From Sipunculus nudus (lineage: Eukaryota; Annelida; Sipuncula; Golfingiida; Sipunculidae), in assembly GCA_026874595.1 (NCBI GenBank), contig CM049313.1:45474659-45538658 (forward strand): 64,000 nucleotides of DNA. The letters are read 5' to 3'. The position numbers were made by a program, and so were the translations under genes. Of this stretch, positions 12,355 through 22,281 are shown piece after piece (position 1 is the first letter of the stretch; each line of letters begins with the position of its first letter). The notes under the pieces are model-generated. The model had not been told where the DNA came from, ran no database searches, and worked only from the letters and a program-made list of their open reading frames with translations.

Positions 12355-12413
12355 GGCAGTGACATAGACATTATTCGGCAACTGGAGGAGTACGATGTAC
12401 AGTTTACTTCTGG
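12355..12413 (+). CDS. Candidate 59-nt internal exon, unknown gene
   Basis: An open segment bounded by good splice signals. Upstream is CTAAC (a branch-point-like sequence) about 14 nt before ATTTTAG; downstream is TGG followed by GTAAGG. In phase 0 it encodes 19 residues plus two bases, including IIRQLEEYDVQF; the other two frames contain stops. The residue mix (charged and hydrophobic, no runs of K/N/F/Y) is unlike the AT-driven ORFs around it. I do not recognise the family. No compatible partner exon was found in the window: the candidate at 21285 starts in phase 0, whereas this one ends with two bases of a codon. It could be a chance splice-like arrangement within a regulatory island. Confidence 0.35.
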
Positions 12414-12650
12414 GTAAGGCGTATATGGGGGACGTGTTTGTATTAATTAGTGTCAATTAGTAAGTGCCGGTAATAAAGATAAGCTCTTTCCCGGCTGACT
12501 GACCGCGGCTTCCCCATGCCTGTCAATCAACCATTTGCCTAATACCCCGAGATCGCATGGTTAACCAATAAGCAACTTACACACTGCTAACTCTCTCCGA
12601 GCTGACAGCTGGTCCTGTTTGCACCCCACGTGGGGTTGACATCTGAATTA

Positions 12651-13440
12651 AAATACTTATTTTTCTAATTGTTACAATATAACCCCAAGAACGTGTTTTT
12701 GTGAAAAGATAGATATAGCAAACATCTATAAAACCAGACGTTTTTCAGAAAAATGTAATTTTCATGATTTTTGACGATGATTAGACCTTAATAAAACTGC
12801 CACACTTCAGGTTTTGCTGGTGCTCTTGTCCATGACAATGATGATTGACTTCCTCGTGTTTCTCACAAAAACTTTTCTCCAGATGTTCAAAGAACTTGAT
12901 CTGATCATGAGGACATGGAGATAATGAGTATTTTTTTGTGATGCTGTTGGGATTTTCTTCACATGACCTTCACATCAGGTGGAAAGTTTTATTGGTTCTC
13001 TGGCACAGCAGCATAGTATCAGTAATTTAATTCTTATTGGAAACTTTGTTTTATACTTTATCCATGGTTATGCACCATCTAGTGTCTATAGGAATGCTTC
13101 AAATATAACATGATAATCATTGAACTCTACTGATTGTCTCTGGCAGGAGAATTTGTGTTCATCCTTGTTTGTGTGTGTATTTGTGTTTGACTGTGCATGT
13201 GTATGTTCACAACATAACTTGAGCAGTCCTGAATGGAATCTCATGAAATTTTCAGGGCTTTTCAGGAATGGGCAAATTAAGAAAAAAATTAGATTTTATT
13301 TTGGATCATACACATGTTCTTGATTCAGGAACAATATCAATGAAAATTCACAAATGTAGAGTCAATTATGCACCAATGAACCTGGGAAGATGATCAAATA
13401 AGTCAATGCAAATGTTTTTGTAGCATCCTACAATATAAGC
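12651..13440. other. Unassigned non-coding sequence
   Basis: No gene, RNA or mobile element recognised. It contains a GTGTGTGTATTTGTGTTTG-like purine/pyrimidine alternation near 13165-13200. Confidence 0.4.
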
Positions 13441-13445
13441 TTCCG

Positions 13446-13497
13446 AGGCAGCGTAAATCTTGCACTTCTAAAGAAGCTACAGATTTTCACGCTGCCT
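13446..13497 (+). other. 52-nt stem-loop
   Basis: The left arm AGGCAGCGTAAATCT (13446-13460) pairs with 13481-13497 (AGATTTTCACGCTGCCT). This gives a stem of about 15 bp with a small asymmetric bulge and a 20-nt loop. It could be the end of a foldback element or an RNA hairpin. It is on the short side for an animal pre-miRNA, and I see no lower-stem extension. Confidence 0.5.
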
Positions 13498-13593
13498 GTT
13501 TTGACCGTTTATGATATGCACTTAAACATCAGGTGGTGCACATGGGCCTGTCTGCTAAAAAAAAAACTGATGATGTGACAAGCAGCCAACCAA

Positions 13594-13980
13594 TTGCAAG
13601 TCAACAAACACTCGACAGGCATCAGGCTCCGCCCAGAAACACATGTGGGGCAATTCTCTCAGAGCCTGTGGCCTGTTCAAATGGTCGCCTGGGCGATGAG
13701 CTGTCACTCAAAACGAAATGAGCAACCTTGGCTCCGTGTATTTCTCTCTTGGCTGGTAAAGCATGTTGTCTTCAGCACAGGGTCTCATCTGATTGGACCA
13801 AAATACAGTGCTCCCCTCTGGTGTAGAGATTCAGGATACAAGGTCATAACAAACAGCACTTACTATATAGGTAGTTGGCCTATGGATAAAGCGCTGTGTA
13901 AAGAGCGTACCTACAATAGGGACCCCCACTTGGTGGAGGCTTGCCTTCCTAGGAATGCAGATTTCTTGTTCTACAAGTAA
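13594..13980 (+). other. 128-codon ORF, no recognisable domain
   Basis: One of the longest ORFs in the window (13594-13980), in a segment richer in GC than its surroundings. The translation contains stretches such as HLIGPKYSAPLWCRDSGY and RDPHLVEACLPRNADFLF, with no motif I recognise, no signal peptide and no repeat. A CAA/GTAAGA donor-like site overlaps the stop codon, but no good acceptor upstream pairs with it. An overlapping ORF in another frame (13533-13721) shows how weak the evidence is. It may be a fragment of an old mobile element. Confidence 0.2.
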
Positions 13981-14573
13981 GAAGATATAGAATGCTGCTG
14001 GGGTTATTGCAGTTTTGTGGAGTTAAAATTTTATGATTTATGCCAATGACTTTGTGCAAATGACCATTAAAAACTAGAATATGAGCAGTCTACAAGCAAC
14101 TACATGTATCCGCCAAAAAAGAGTTGTACGGGTTAAGTGAGGCATGGATTGTGGCAAGGGGAAATAGCGTGAGGTGTTTTGCATATAAGCATGGATGTCT
14201 GCAGCCGAAATGTGTATGGCGTGGCACCAACTACCACAAAATCCAGAAAGCTATACAAGTTGTATACATATGCAAAATTTTAGGCAGATGAGTTAAACCA
14301 CTACTTGTATATCAGTGATTTTATCCCACAGCAGACAAACTGAAGGACACTGTACAAAAATGGTGCAAAAAAGGCGCCACCAATTTTATGTATGATTAAG
14401 AGCTATGTTAGATCTATACACATGCAAAATTTTAGGGGGAAATGTCAAACCAGTCCTGAGATATAAGCCTAAATGTCTGCAGTGTAAACATAAATGTAGG
14501 TGGCGCCACCTTCCACAAAATTGAGAAAGCTATCCAAGATATATAAACCTGCAAAATTTTAGGCAGATAAGTC

Positions 14574-14580
14574 AAACCAC
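14574..14580 (+). repeat. LINE target-site duplication, left copy
   Basis: AAACCAC, repeated at 16411-16417 after the LINE tail. The family C sequence reads through naturally when the LINE is removed (compare the uninterrupted unit at about 14285-14340), which confirms the junction. The exact length is ambiguous because the LINE tail is A-rich. Confidence 0.7.
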
Positions 14581-14589
14581 AAACTCTCA

Positions 14590-16168
14590 CAGAATTCACT
14601 CCTGTTACAGAAGAGGAGGTCAGAGATTGGTCTCAAAAGCGCCTTGCAAGTCATGTGACCTTGACCCCCTCCCTACTTGGCTCTTCAAGGAGTGTTCTAC
14701 TCAGCTAACCCCACTGATCACCACTATCATTAATAGATCCCTGACCACTTCTACAGTACCAGCATCCTTCAAGACAGCTCTAGTCAGACCACTGGTCAAG
14801 AAGAAAGGGCTGGACCAGGATACTTTAAAAAACTACAAGCCTGTGTCGAACCTGCCATTTATTTCCAAGCTGATGGAGAAGGCAGTATCTAATCATAGAG
14901 AACCACCTACAAAAATACCATCTCCACGATAACTTCCAGTCTGCATACCCCGTCGGCCACTGGACAGAGTCGGCACTGCTGAAGGTCCAGGCAGACATTA
15001 TGGAGTCTCTTGACCATGGAAACTGTGTCCTTCTCGTTATGAAAGACCTCTCAGTAGCGTTCGACACGATTGACCATAACATCCTACTGGACCACCTTTG
15101 TCACCACTTTGATATAACTTCACGAGCACTTGCCTGGTTTCGCTCATACTTTGAGGGTAGGATACAATTGGTGACCATAGGGGACTCCAAGTCATCTCGG
15201 CAGGTGTTGCAGTATGGTGTACCTCAAGGATCAGTGCTTCATCAGGGCCTACGGCATTTTGTATGTATACCAGACGTGTTTCTGATATCATAAGGAACCA
15301 TGGTTTTAAATATCACTGCTATGCAGATGACTCACAGATCTATACTATGGCCAAACCATCAGGAAACTGGGATGTTATATTCTCCCGAATCCAGGTGTTA
15401 GCGGAGGAAGTGAAGGGATGGATGAACAGCAGTATGTTAAAGTTAAATCAAGATAAGACAGAGGTCATCATTTTCCAACCTAAGCAGTGGGAAAATCTGT
15501 TCAGGGATTTAAGTTTTACCATTGCGAGTCACTGTATTGCCCCAGCTAAACAGGTCAGGAACCTTGGCTTGGTGCAGGATTGTCAGCTCACAATGGCATC
15601 CCAAGTAAATGCCATTAGAAAGACCTACTATCTTCAGCTGCGGAAAATTGGTGCCATCCAGAAGTACAATTACAGCAGATGCATGCAGGACACAAGTTCA
15701 AGCCACTATCACATCGAGGTTGGACTATGCTAACTCTCTGCTATATGAAATACCACGCACCCTTGTGAATCGCCTACAGAGAGTACAAAACACTGCTGCA
15801 AGACTGATCACAAGGACATGTAGAAGGGACCACTTCTCACCTGTGTTGGCCAGTCTTCATTGGTTTCCTGTGGAATAAAGATGCAAGTTCAAGGTCCTGG
15901 TGTTCACATACCAAGCACTTGCAGGCATTGCTCCACAATACACCTTGTGCAATGCCGCCAACCTGCTCAAACTCTAAGATCCTCCTCAAAAGTCCTTGTT
16001 TGTTGTATCAAAAACGCGGACTGCAACTTATGGTGACCATAGTTTTTAAGCAGCTGCACCAACACTTTGGAATGAACTTCCTAACATTTTAAGAGAAGCA
16101 CCATTGCTCTTGGCTTTCCACAAAGGACTAAAAACCAATCTCTTTAAACAGGCACATGCTCTGGGATA
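14590..16168 (+). pseudogene. Broken reverse transcriptase ORF of the LINE
   Basis: ORF2 product remnant, which in a working copy would reverse-transcribe the element's RNA at the nick. Visible in order: a pre-RT segment (FTPVTEEEV), then after a frameshift near 14625 KSCDLDPLPTWLFKE (14655 on), NYKPVSNLPFISKLMEK (14832 on), FDTIDHNILLDHL (15060 on), VPQGSVL (about 15220), a second frameshift, then the catalytic YADD box (15320-15331). The C-terminal part reads SRLDYANSLLYEIP and LQRVQNTAARLITR, then LHWFPVE followed by a stop. It continues in frame fragments (FKVLVFTYQALAGIAPQY; AAPTLWNELPNILREAPL). At least three frameshifts and several stops make it dead. The endonuclease domain is missing through 5' truncation. 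Confidence 0.9.
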
Positions 16169-16386
16169 AATAGCGCCAAATAGTTTTTTTATCATCTCTT
16201 ATCCTATTACTTTCACAATATATTAATTTTTTACTTTTAATGGACTACCGGTTTTAACTTGGATACTAGGTTCTTTAATCTGGTCTCTAAAAGATATAAG
16301 TGTTTTTCAACTCTTTTATTACATGTCTGCCTAATGTAAAGCCCTTTAGAGCGATAATCTTATTGGATAAAGCACTATAAAAATAT

Positions 16387-16410
16387 TGTAATATAATAAT
16401 AATAAAAAAA
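16387..16410 (+). repeat. AT-rich LINE 3' tail (TAA repeats)
   Basis: Short run of TAA/ATA repeats ending in As, directly before the duplicated AAACCAC. Simple-repeat tails of this kind are usual for L2/CR1-like LINEs. Confidence 0.75.
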
Positions 16411-17033
16411 AAACCACTGCTGAGATATGAGTGATTTTATCCCACAGCAGACAAACAGACGGACGCTATGCAAAAATGGTTTCAGGTGGCACTATGTGAG
16501 ATCTATACACATGCTAAATTTCAAAAGGATCTGTCAAACCAGTCCTGAGATATACGCCTGTATGTCTGCAGCCTGAACGTGAATGTAGGTGACACCACCG
16601 GTCATAAAATCAGGAAAGCTATCCAGGATGTATAAACATGCAAAATTTCAGGATGATAAGTCCATCCAATGCAGAGTTATGAGTGATTTTATCCCAAGGC
16701 AGATGAACAGATGGATGCTGTGCTAAACTGGTTGCAAGTGGCGCCACCATTTTTAGTGTATGTTATAAAGCCATCCAAGGGCTACATTTGTGCAAAATTT
16801 TTAGCCTGATCAGTCAAATGGTTCCTGAGATATATGGGTTTATGTGTGGAAACAGACACACAAATGGATGCTGGGATTAGAGGAAAGGTCAGAGGTCAAC
16901 CAAAAATGTGGGCGCAGCAGTTCACATATGACCCAATTATAATTCCGAATTTAAAAAAAATTCTGCTGTGGTTACGGAGGAGTTATATGGAAACCTGTGC
17001 TGCGGTGGCGGCAGCGATGTCCAACTGAAAACA

Positions 17034-17066
17034 TTGTATCCGCAAAACTCTTTTTTGCGGATACAA
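17034..17066 (+). other. Terminal hairpin of family C
   Basis: TTGTATCCGCAA (17034-17045) is exactly complementary to 17055-17066 (TTGCGGATACAA), giving a perfect 12-bp stem with a 9-nt loop at the extreme right end of the element. Confidence 0.85.
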
Positions 17067-20000
17067 TCATTTATTCTGTGGTTTTCATGTTGAATAATAT
17101 CCAATCATAAGGAAAAAGGTTTTTTCTTTCAAACAGTGTAATAATATTTTCTCAGTCTAACCGAACCATTTTTATATCTCTTTTTGCATAATATTTGCAA
17201 GACTGAATTTATTGTCAAATATAAGAAGCACTTGCACTTAAATTTTCAAATACTGTTATCCAAAAAACACTGTGATCTCTTCACAACTTATTTGGATTTT
17301 ATAAATCATGCATTCACAAAGACAACTTCAGCTGAGTGTCATATATTACCCATGGGTCACTTTTCCTCAAGGTTGTTTGTATATCAGATATAATTGTATT
17401 GCTTTAATGATTACTTTATTTTCTTTTCAGGTAGGAACCCATCTACTTCTCCTGGCAGGTGAAGGCCTGTGGTGATTTAGATGAGAAATGTCACCTTGGG
17501 TCTCTTTAAGGGTGGTCCAGATCCCCATTACAAAGTCTAACAAAAGGTATGACTTCTAGTCTTCTTGATCTAAAAAAGATGTCTACAGGTCCAGTCAGAC
17601 TTAATATTTTATGTGGTTTTGCACTCAATACTAGGAAGAATTGGCAATAAATTTGAAATTTTGACTTAAGAATGTAATTTATGGTCGGATTGTGTGTGTA
17701 TTAGATTACATAGTACCAGTGGACAAGCTATTCAAGGTTGCCACATAGCGTATCAGTAAGTTCTCTTGCGGGCTCCATCAATAAAGAGCTAAATTTACTT
17801 CCAAAAACAAATTATTTACCTAGAAACATTAATATTATTCAGATATTTTATTTGGTACTCAAAAATTATAGCTGGAAATCTCTCTGTAGTAGGAAATTCA
17901 CAGAACTGTGCTTTGGAATATTGATTGATCAGGTGAGGATGCATCAGTAGCTGTTTGTCCACCCCTGACATATTGGATCGCAAAATTATGTTTGACACCT
18001 GTCCTGTCTGGCTCATGTCAGACAGGATTTTGTTTATGCTGTAGTTGACTTCCTGAGGTTGTCAGTGAGAATAAAGAGAAATTTATCATATCACGTCTAC
18101 AGTATCACACTGTGTTTGACTTAAATAAGAGAAAATTTCTAGTCTGTTCCATTAAATCCCCAGTCACACATTCATTGCTTATAGCCTCATGCACTAAGTC
18201 ATGGCACTGCTTGCTATCAGTGCCACTATGATATGCATCAACTGTGGAGCATGGGGCTGTTGAAAACTACTTATTAAATTATGCATCATTCCTGATCAGA
18301 ACTCACCAAGGACCTCCATGTATGCTCAGTGTTTTCTAGCAACATGACTTACCATGTCTATAAACCTTGCATGTGTGACTGGGGCCTATATTGAACATCA
18401 ATTGGTGACTGCTAATAATAATGAAATGCTCAAAATTCTGTTCACTGTGTAACAGTGAAAGAATGGTGTGAACACAAGTGACAGAGGGTTCCATATATGA
18501 TTGAACATTGGAAACAACTTTTTAGGCACATGCATCTTCAAGACGTTACAGACTTTCATGAGGTCTTTCATCTTATTATGTTAGTTATCATATTTATAGT
18601 ATCAGTGTTACACACAGTCAGTAAGGCTCTGTAACTTACCGTCCTTCACACCATCACTATATGACATGACAGAAATAGACTTTGAAAAAACCTCAAATAT
18701 TAAATCAGTTTGATTACTCATCACTTCATCAAGATATGATGATAATTTCTTCATGGCAGTCTTTTCAATGAATGTCATTGTTAAATATTCATTAACTTTG
18801 TAAAAATATTTAAAAGAAATCAGTGCCCCAAAGGTGAACCGACTTCAGTAACTGAATATGACTGATACAGGTTTATAGTTAGGCGGTTTACTCCATTTCA
18901 GTGAAGTAGTAACCACCATATGTTAGAAACTAAAATTATTTCATATTTGATTATGATTAAATGCCCCCTGTAAAACGATAACATTTACTGTATTTTCATG
19001 AACACATTTATGCAAAAATTCAAGCATTTAATCATATATGGTGTGTAACAGTAATGAAACCTTGAAACTATTTGTGGAATAATGTCAAGAACCTTCACCA
19101 AGATTAAAAGTCTTGGTATTGTATTATTAATCTGAGTTACAGGAAATGTAATCCAGTCACTTAACCTTTTTCTTCCATTATCGGTGGCAAAGGATGTACA
19201 GTATGTGACAGACATGAGTGAAAGCAGATATTGCTATATCCTTCAAATGTACTTTGGGTCCCAGTGATATATCAGTTGTTTTCTTCTGAACAGAGGAAAA
19301 ACAAATCAGTTATACATATATACATGTAGTTCTAACTTACATATAGGGACAAAACATCAAAGGTGCATTTTTGATGATTGTTATTTTCCATACATCACTT
19401 GTATACAGAAAGGGGCTACACTGCTGATAATAAAGTATGATTTAATAAGTATATGGTGTATTTTCCTCTTACATCATGTATATTAATAGTTATGAATATT
19501 TATTTATTACCAAGATATAATGTCCTTTTCCCTCTTTGATCACTCTCTATCACCTGATGTGGTCTGCATGAGTTGATGACAACGTAATGGTGATGACCAT
19601 ATATTCTCACACAAGAGTTAACCAGTACCCAGGATCACAGCTAGCTTGTTATAAACCCAGCCATCATTCAGTCTTTTTAATCAACAAGAAATGTTTAAGG
19701 GAATTCCCTTTAGAGTTACCTTAATAAAGGGAACATACATATTAAAGAGAAACAGCTGTTAAATGATCCTCCTCTACTGTTAATTCTTTTCATCTCAAGT
19801 AGTCCTCTACAATTCCTTATTTCTTCAGGAGCCTTGCAGGAAACCACAGTTCATTGAATTTAATCAGTTATCCATTAATTTTATTTAAAAATGTTTATTT
19901 CCTTTGTGAATGAGCATTAAATTTCAGAACATGCATTATAAGTCAGAATTAATGTGAAGATATAGTTGAATAAATTAATTATAGATAAAAGAACCTATAT

Positions 20001-21284
20001 TTTTAAACAATGTAAAAAAATATAAGTGAAAGATTCCAGAAATGTTTATAGGCAGAGAACCTTAAGGTTGGTACAATAAATTATTTGAAAGTCACAAAAC
20101 TTTGGCAGGCAACAAAGTTTATTGTGCCTTCTATTGTGATGTCACAGTGGTTGCCATGGTGATTGTCAAAACCAAGTCACAAGGTAACAAAGATCCAAGA
20201 CCCTTCACCAATATATCACTGCATCTAATTTGTGTTACCATGGAAATAATAAGGTGGAAAAATGGAAATTGACGTCATTCAGTCAAGTCATTGATCAGCC
20301 TGTGATGTGCTGACCAGACTCTTTATATCTGTCAAACAATTCAGACTGAGCTAATTGATGAGAATTCAAAGGATGCCTTGCCTGTGATTTTGTCTTCCAT
20401 TTGGCCATTAATTTTTGTCAAATAGACTGGTCAAATGCCGATGAGTGATGGGAAGTTACATTTATTACACCTTTCATTTTTTTGGATTGTTGAATTGATG
20501 ATTTAGTGACATTGATATATTTAATTTTACACAGTACTCATAATCATTTTTTTTAACAGATTCTTAAACATGCAAGTTTTGCCAGCATCAGAATATTAAA
20601 GCTCAATTTGACATATCAGTATATGAACCTGTATTAACACTGCAAGAGGCAGAATAACAATTAAAATGTAAATGCTATTAAAATGTAAATGCTATTTGAT
20701 ACAAATATAGATAGATTCATATATAGATACTCCAGTCAGAGCTCTTCAGCTCATTATTCATGGAGACACTGACAGAAACAGTGGTGGAAAGTCATAAATA
20801 TTGTCGTGGAGGTACCACTATGTCTCTATCTTTACAACAGATGTAAGAGATGATAGACTTCTCTTTTTATCTGACAAAAAGTTATTCTTTCACTCATTTA
20901 AGTTCTCAGAAACTTTGTTCAACTTTCTTAAGTTATTGTCATCATGATGATCTGTTGATACTTTGCATTTGTCTTTCTTCTAATTGAAAAAAAAGAATGA
21001 AAAAAGTCTTTCAGCATCAATAATATTATAAAATTTCACAAGGCCAATCCAATGAAAATTTATCAATTGAGGTTCTCCTTCAAAGAATATCTTATCAAAT
21101 ATATCATAATATTTAAAACACCAGGCTACAGGGAATTTGTGTCCTGATTTGGCATTAATTGTTACCCACAACTTTTGCTTTGCCAAAACATTCAGGGTAA
21201 TTACTTTCAAAACATTTATTTTGCTTTGCTCAGTCCAGAGATTATTCTGAATGACCAATGCTTAGCAATCCTGTAATTTTCCAG
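17067..21284. other. 4.2 kb of mostly unassigned non-coding sequence
   Basis: AT-rich, with short ORFs only. Contains an orphan family A 3' end (17326-17365), a short hairpin CCTGTCTG/CAGACAGG (about 18004-18026), and a 17-bp tandem duplication of ATTAAAATGTAAATGCT near 20660-20695. A strong polypyrimidine-AG acceptor ends at 17430, but no open exon with a plausible donor follows it. Confidence 0.4.
17326..17365 (+). mobile_element. Orphan 3' end of a family A element
   Basis: TTCAGCTGAGTGTC followed by ACCCATGGGT (17348-17357) and CACTTTTCCTC matches the family 3' terminus in order and spacing. No 5' hairpin or recognisable core was found upstream, so this is a truncated or strongly decayed copy. 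Confidence 0.6.
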
Positions 21285-21496
21285 ACCCACCAGTCCTCCA
21301 TGAAGCCTGCGTGTCACATTCAACGGCCTCCAGCTGATTTTGTGGATCGCCAGAAAATCGCTGAATTTCAAGCTCGCCAGGAAGTCCAGCGTATTTCACG
21401 CTTAAAAGCTAACCTGTCACATGTCAGACAGGCATCGGGCAGTGTCCATCGAACAATGGTGATCAAAATCGCCAGGCAGCCGACAGAAAACAAAAG
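21285..21496 (+). CDS. Candidate 212-nt exon, unknown protein
   Basis: An open segment preceded by a good acceptor (TGTAATTTTCCAG) and followed by AAAAG and GTAGTT (donor-like, weaker than GTAAGT). In phase 0 it encodes 70 residues plus two bases, rich in Q, R and K with balanced codon use, for example RPPADFVDRQKIAEFQ, VQRISRLKANLSHVRQ and VIKIARQP; this would suit a helical or basic region. The frame stays open without a splice from 21258 to 21500. No domain recognised. The overlapping minus-strand ORF (21417-21746) is the main reason for doubt: the whole 21.28-21.9 kb block is GC-raised, which lengthens ORFs in all frames and could mark an old mobile insertion rather than an exon. Confidence 0.35.
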
Positions 21497-22096
21497 GTAG
21501 TTGGGCAAAGGCAGCCGGGCATAATAGCAGCACGTTCGACTTTGTACAAGTTGGGTGGAATGCGAGAGGGGTTCGTTCTAGTATCGTAGGGAGCTCCTGT
21601 GGCAGCCGCACAGCTCCTTGGACCTCCATCTGATTATAGGTCTTAAATCGTTGGATATCTTTCTGAATATCGATCACACATTGGCTGCTGCTCAAGCGAT
21701 GTACAGGCGACCTGTTAAGGGGCTCTGCAACCTCAAAAATAGCCATTGGAATATCGCTGAATTAAGAACAGGTTTCAGTGCCCTGCAATCATCGGCCAAC
21801 CCCTAAAAATTGCGGTGAAGCCCAGTGTTTGAACACTGGCAGTATTCCTGCCGAAAATGCCCTTTTCAGCTCGCAGAGAAGTCGGATGGGCTCCGTTTTG
21901 GATATGTCACAGCCCCTTAAATAACAATTTTTGTTAAGCCTATACCCTGTAGGTGGCAATGTCTGTTGAATGAGTATGAAGCTGCTACATGTCCTAGTCA
22001 TGATCATACACAATATGGTACTTGGATCATGATTATTGTTTCTTATTTCTTGCTTCTCTGAGCCATCTTGTTGGAATGATTTTGATGTTTTAAATA
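21497..22096. other. GC-raised segment after the candidate exon
   Basis: Less AT-rich than the surroundings, with overlapping ORFs on both strands (minus 21417-21746; plus 21618-21806; minus 21789-22196). None shows a recognisable domain, and the last runs into the MITE. It could be exon-bearing sequence, or the body of an unrecognised element. Confidence 0.3.
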
Positions 22097-22281
22097 CAGT
22101 GAAACCTTGTTGTGTAGTAGTCGAAGGGACCCTAAGAAAACTTTGACACATCCGAGGTTTGACACAAGCAGATTTTATTTGGTTACAATTTAACAAGAGT
22201 TGTCCTGAATATCAAGTCTGTAACTTCGACATAAAAGGGGTATTTGACTTAAGGGAGTTCAACATCTACAAGGTTTCACTG
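22097..22281. mobile_element. 185-bp MITE with 14-bp inverted ends
   Basis: CAGTGAAACCTTGT (22097-22110) and ACAAGGTTTCACTG (22268-22281) are perfect inverse copies. The left flank is TA and the right flank TG, so a TA duplication with one later change is likely. Ends beginning CAGTGAAACC resemble those of pogo/Tigger-type Tc1-mariner elements (family knowledge; assignment inferred). It encodes nothing and would be a passenger of a related transposase. Confidence 0.75.

Larger units (their letters stand above)
11690..12650. promoter_or_regulatory. Complex, GC-raised island with clustered TF-like motifs
   Basis: This segment is less AT-rich and less repetitive than its surroundings. Motifs seen: T-box half site AGGTGTGA near 11748, TGATAAG near 11760, TGTTTAC near 11779, TAATTAG-type homeodomain cores at 12441-12460, AGATAAG at 12477-12483, TGATTGACAG (PBX/MEIS-type decamer, minus strand) at 12520-12529, CCAAT at 12565-12569, CAGCTG at 12606-12611 and the 12-bp palindrome CCCCACGTGGGG at 12624-12635. 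The motif identities are established consensus sequences. That they act as an enhancer or promoter is inference from density and from the adjoining candidate exon. Confidence 0.35.
14581..16410 (+). mobile_element. 5'-truncated L2/CR1-like non-LTR retrotransposon
   Basis: A 1.83-kb insertion starting inside ORF2 just before the reverse transcriptase and running to the 3' terminus. Past the protein, the 3' region has GTAAAGCCCTTTAGAGCGAT and GATAAAGCACTATAAAAATA, then a TAATAATAATAAA tail. That is the general look of L2-type LINE 3' ends (established for the clade; assignment here by memory). It lies in family C with a 7-bp duplication AAACCAC. 5' truncation is normal for LINEs that copy by target-primed reverse transcription. 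Confidence 0.85.
14105..17066 (+). mobile_element. Family C element with ~20-bp inverted ends, split by a LINE
   Basis: The left end GTATCCGCCAAAAAAGAGTT (14106-14125) is matched in inverse orientation by the right end (17046-17064, AACTCTTTTTTGCGGATAC), with one single-base gap. The body (14126-14580 plus 16411-17030, about 1.1 kb without the LINE) is made of imperfect repeats. These include variants of TGAGATATGAGTGATTTTAT, CCACAGCAGAC, GCAAAATTTTAGG, and the palindrome GGTGGCGCCACC or shorter forms (14368, 14499-14510, 16738). No ORF and no clear duplication of flanking bases. The last 33 bp also fold on themselves (see 17034-17066). Superfamily unknown. Confidence 0.65.

Noticed and set aside
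13830-13960. tRNA/SINE-like string GGCCTATGGATAAAGCGC
   Set aside because: Only a partial A-box fit, with no B-box-like sequence at the right distance and no flanking duplication.
17410-17520. Strong acceptor-like TTTTCTTTTCAG ending at 17430, followed by a 28-nt stretch up to GTGAAG
   Set aside because: Read in the phase left by the 12355-12413 candidate it gives an immediate stop. A 28-nt micro-exon alone cannot be supported.
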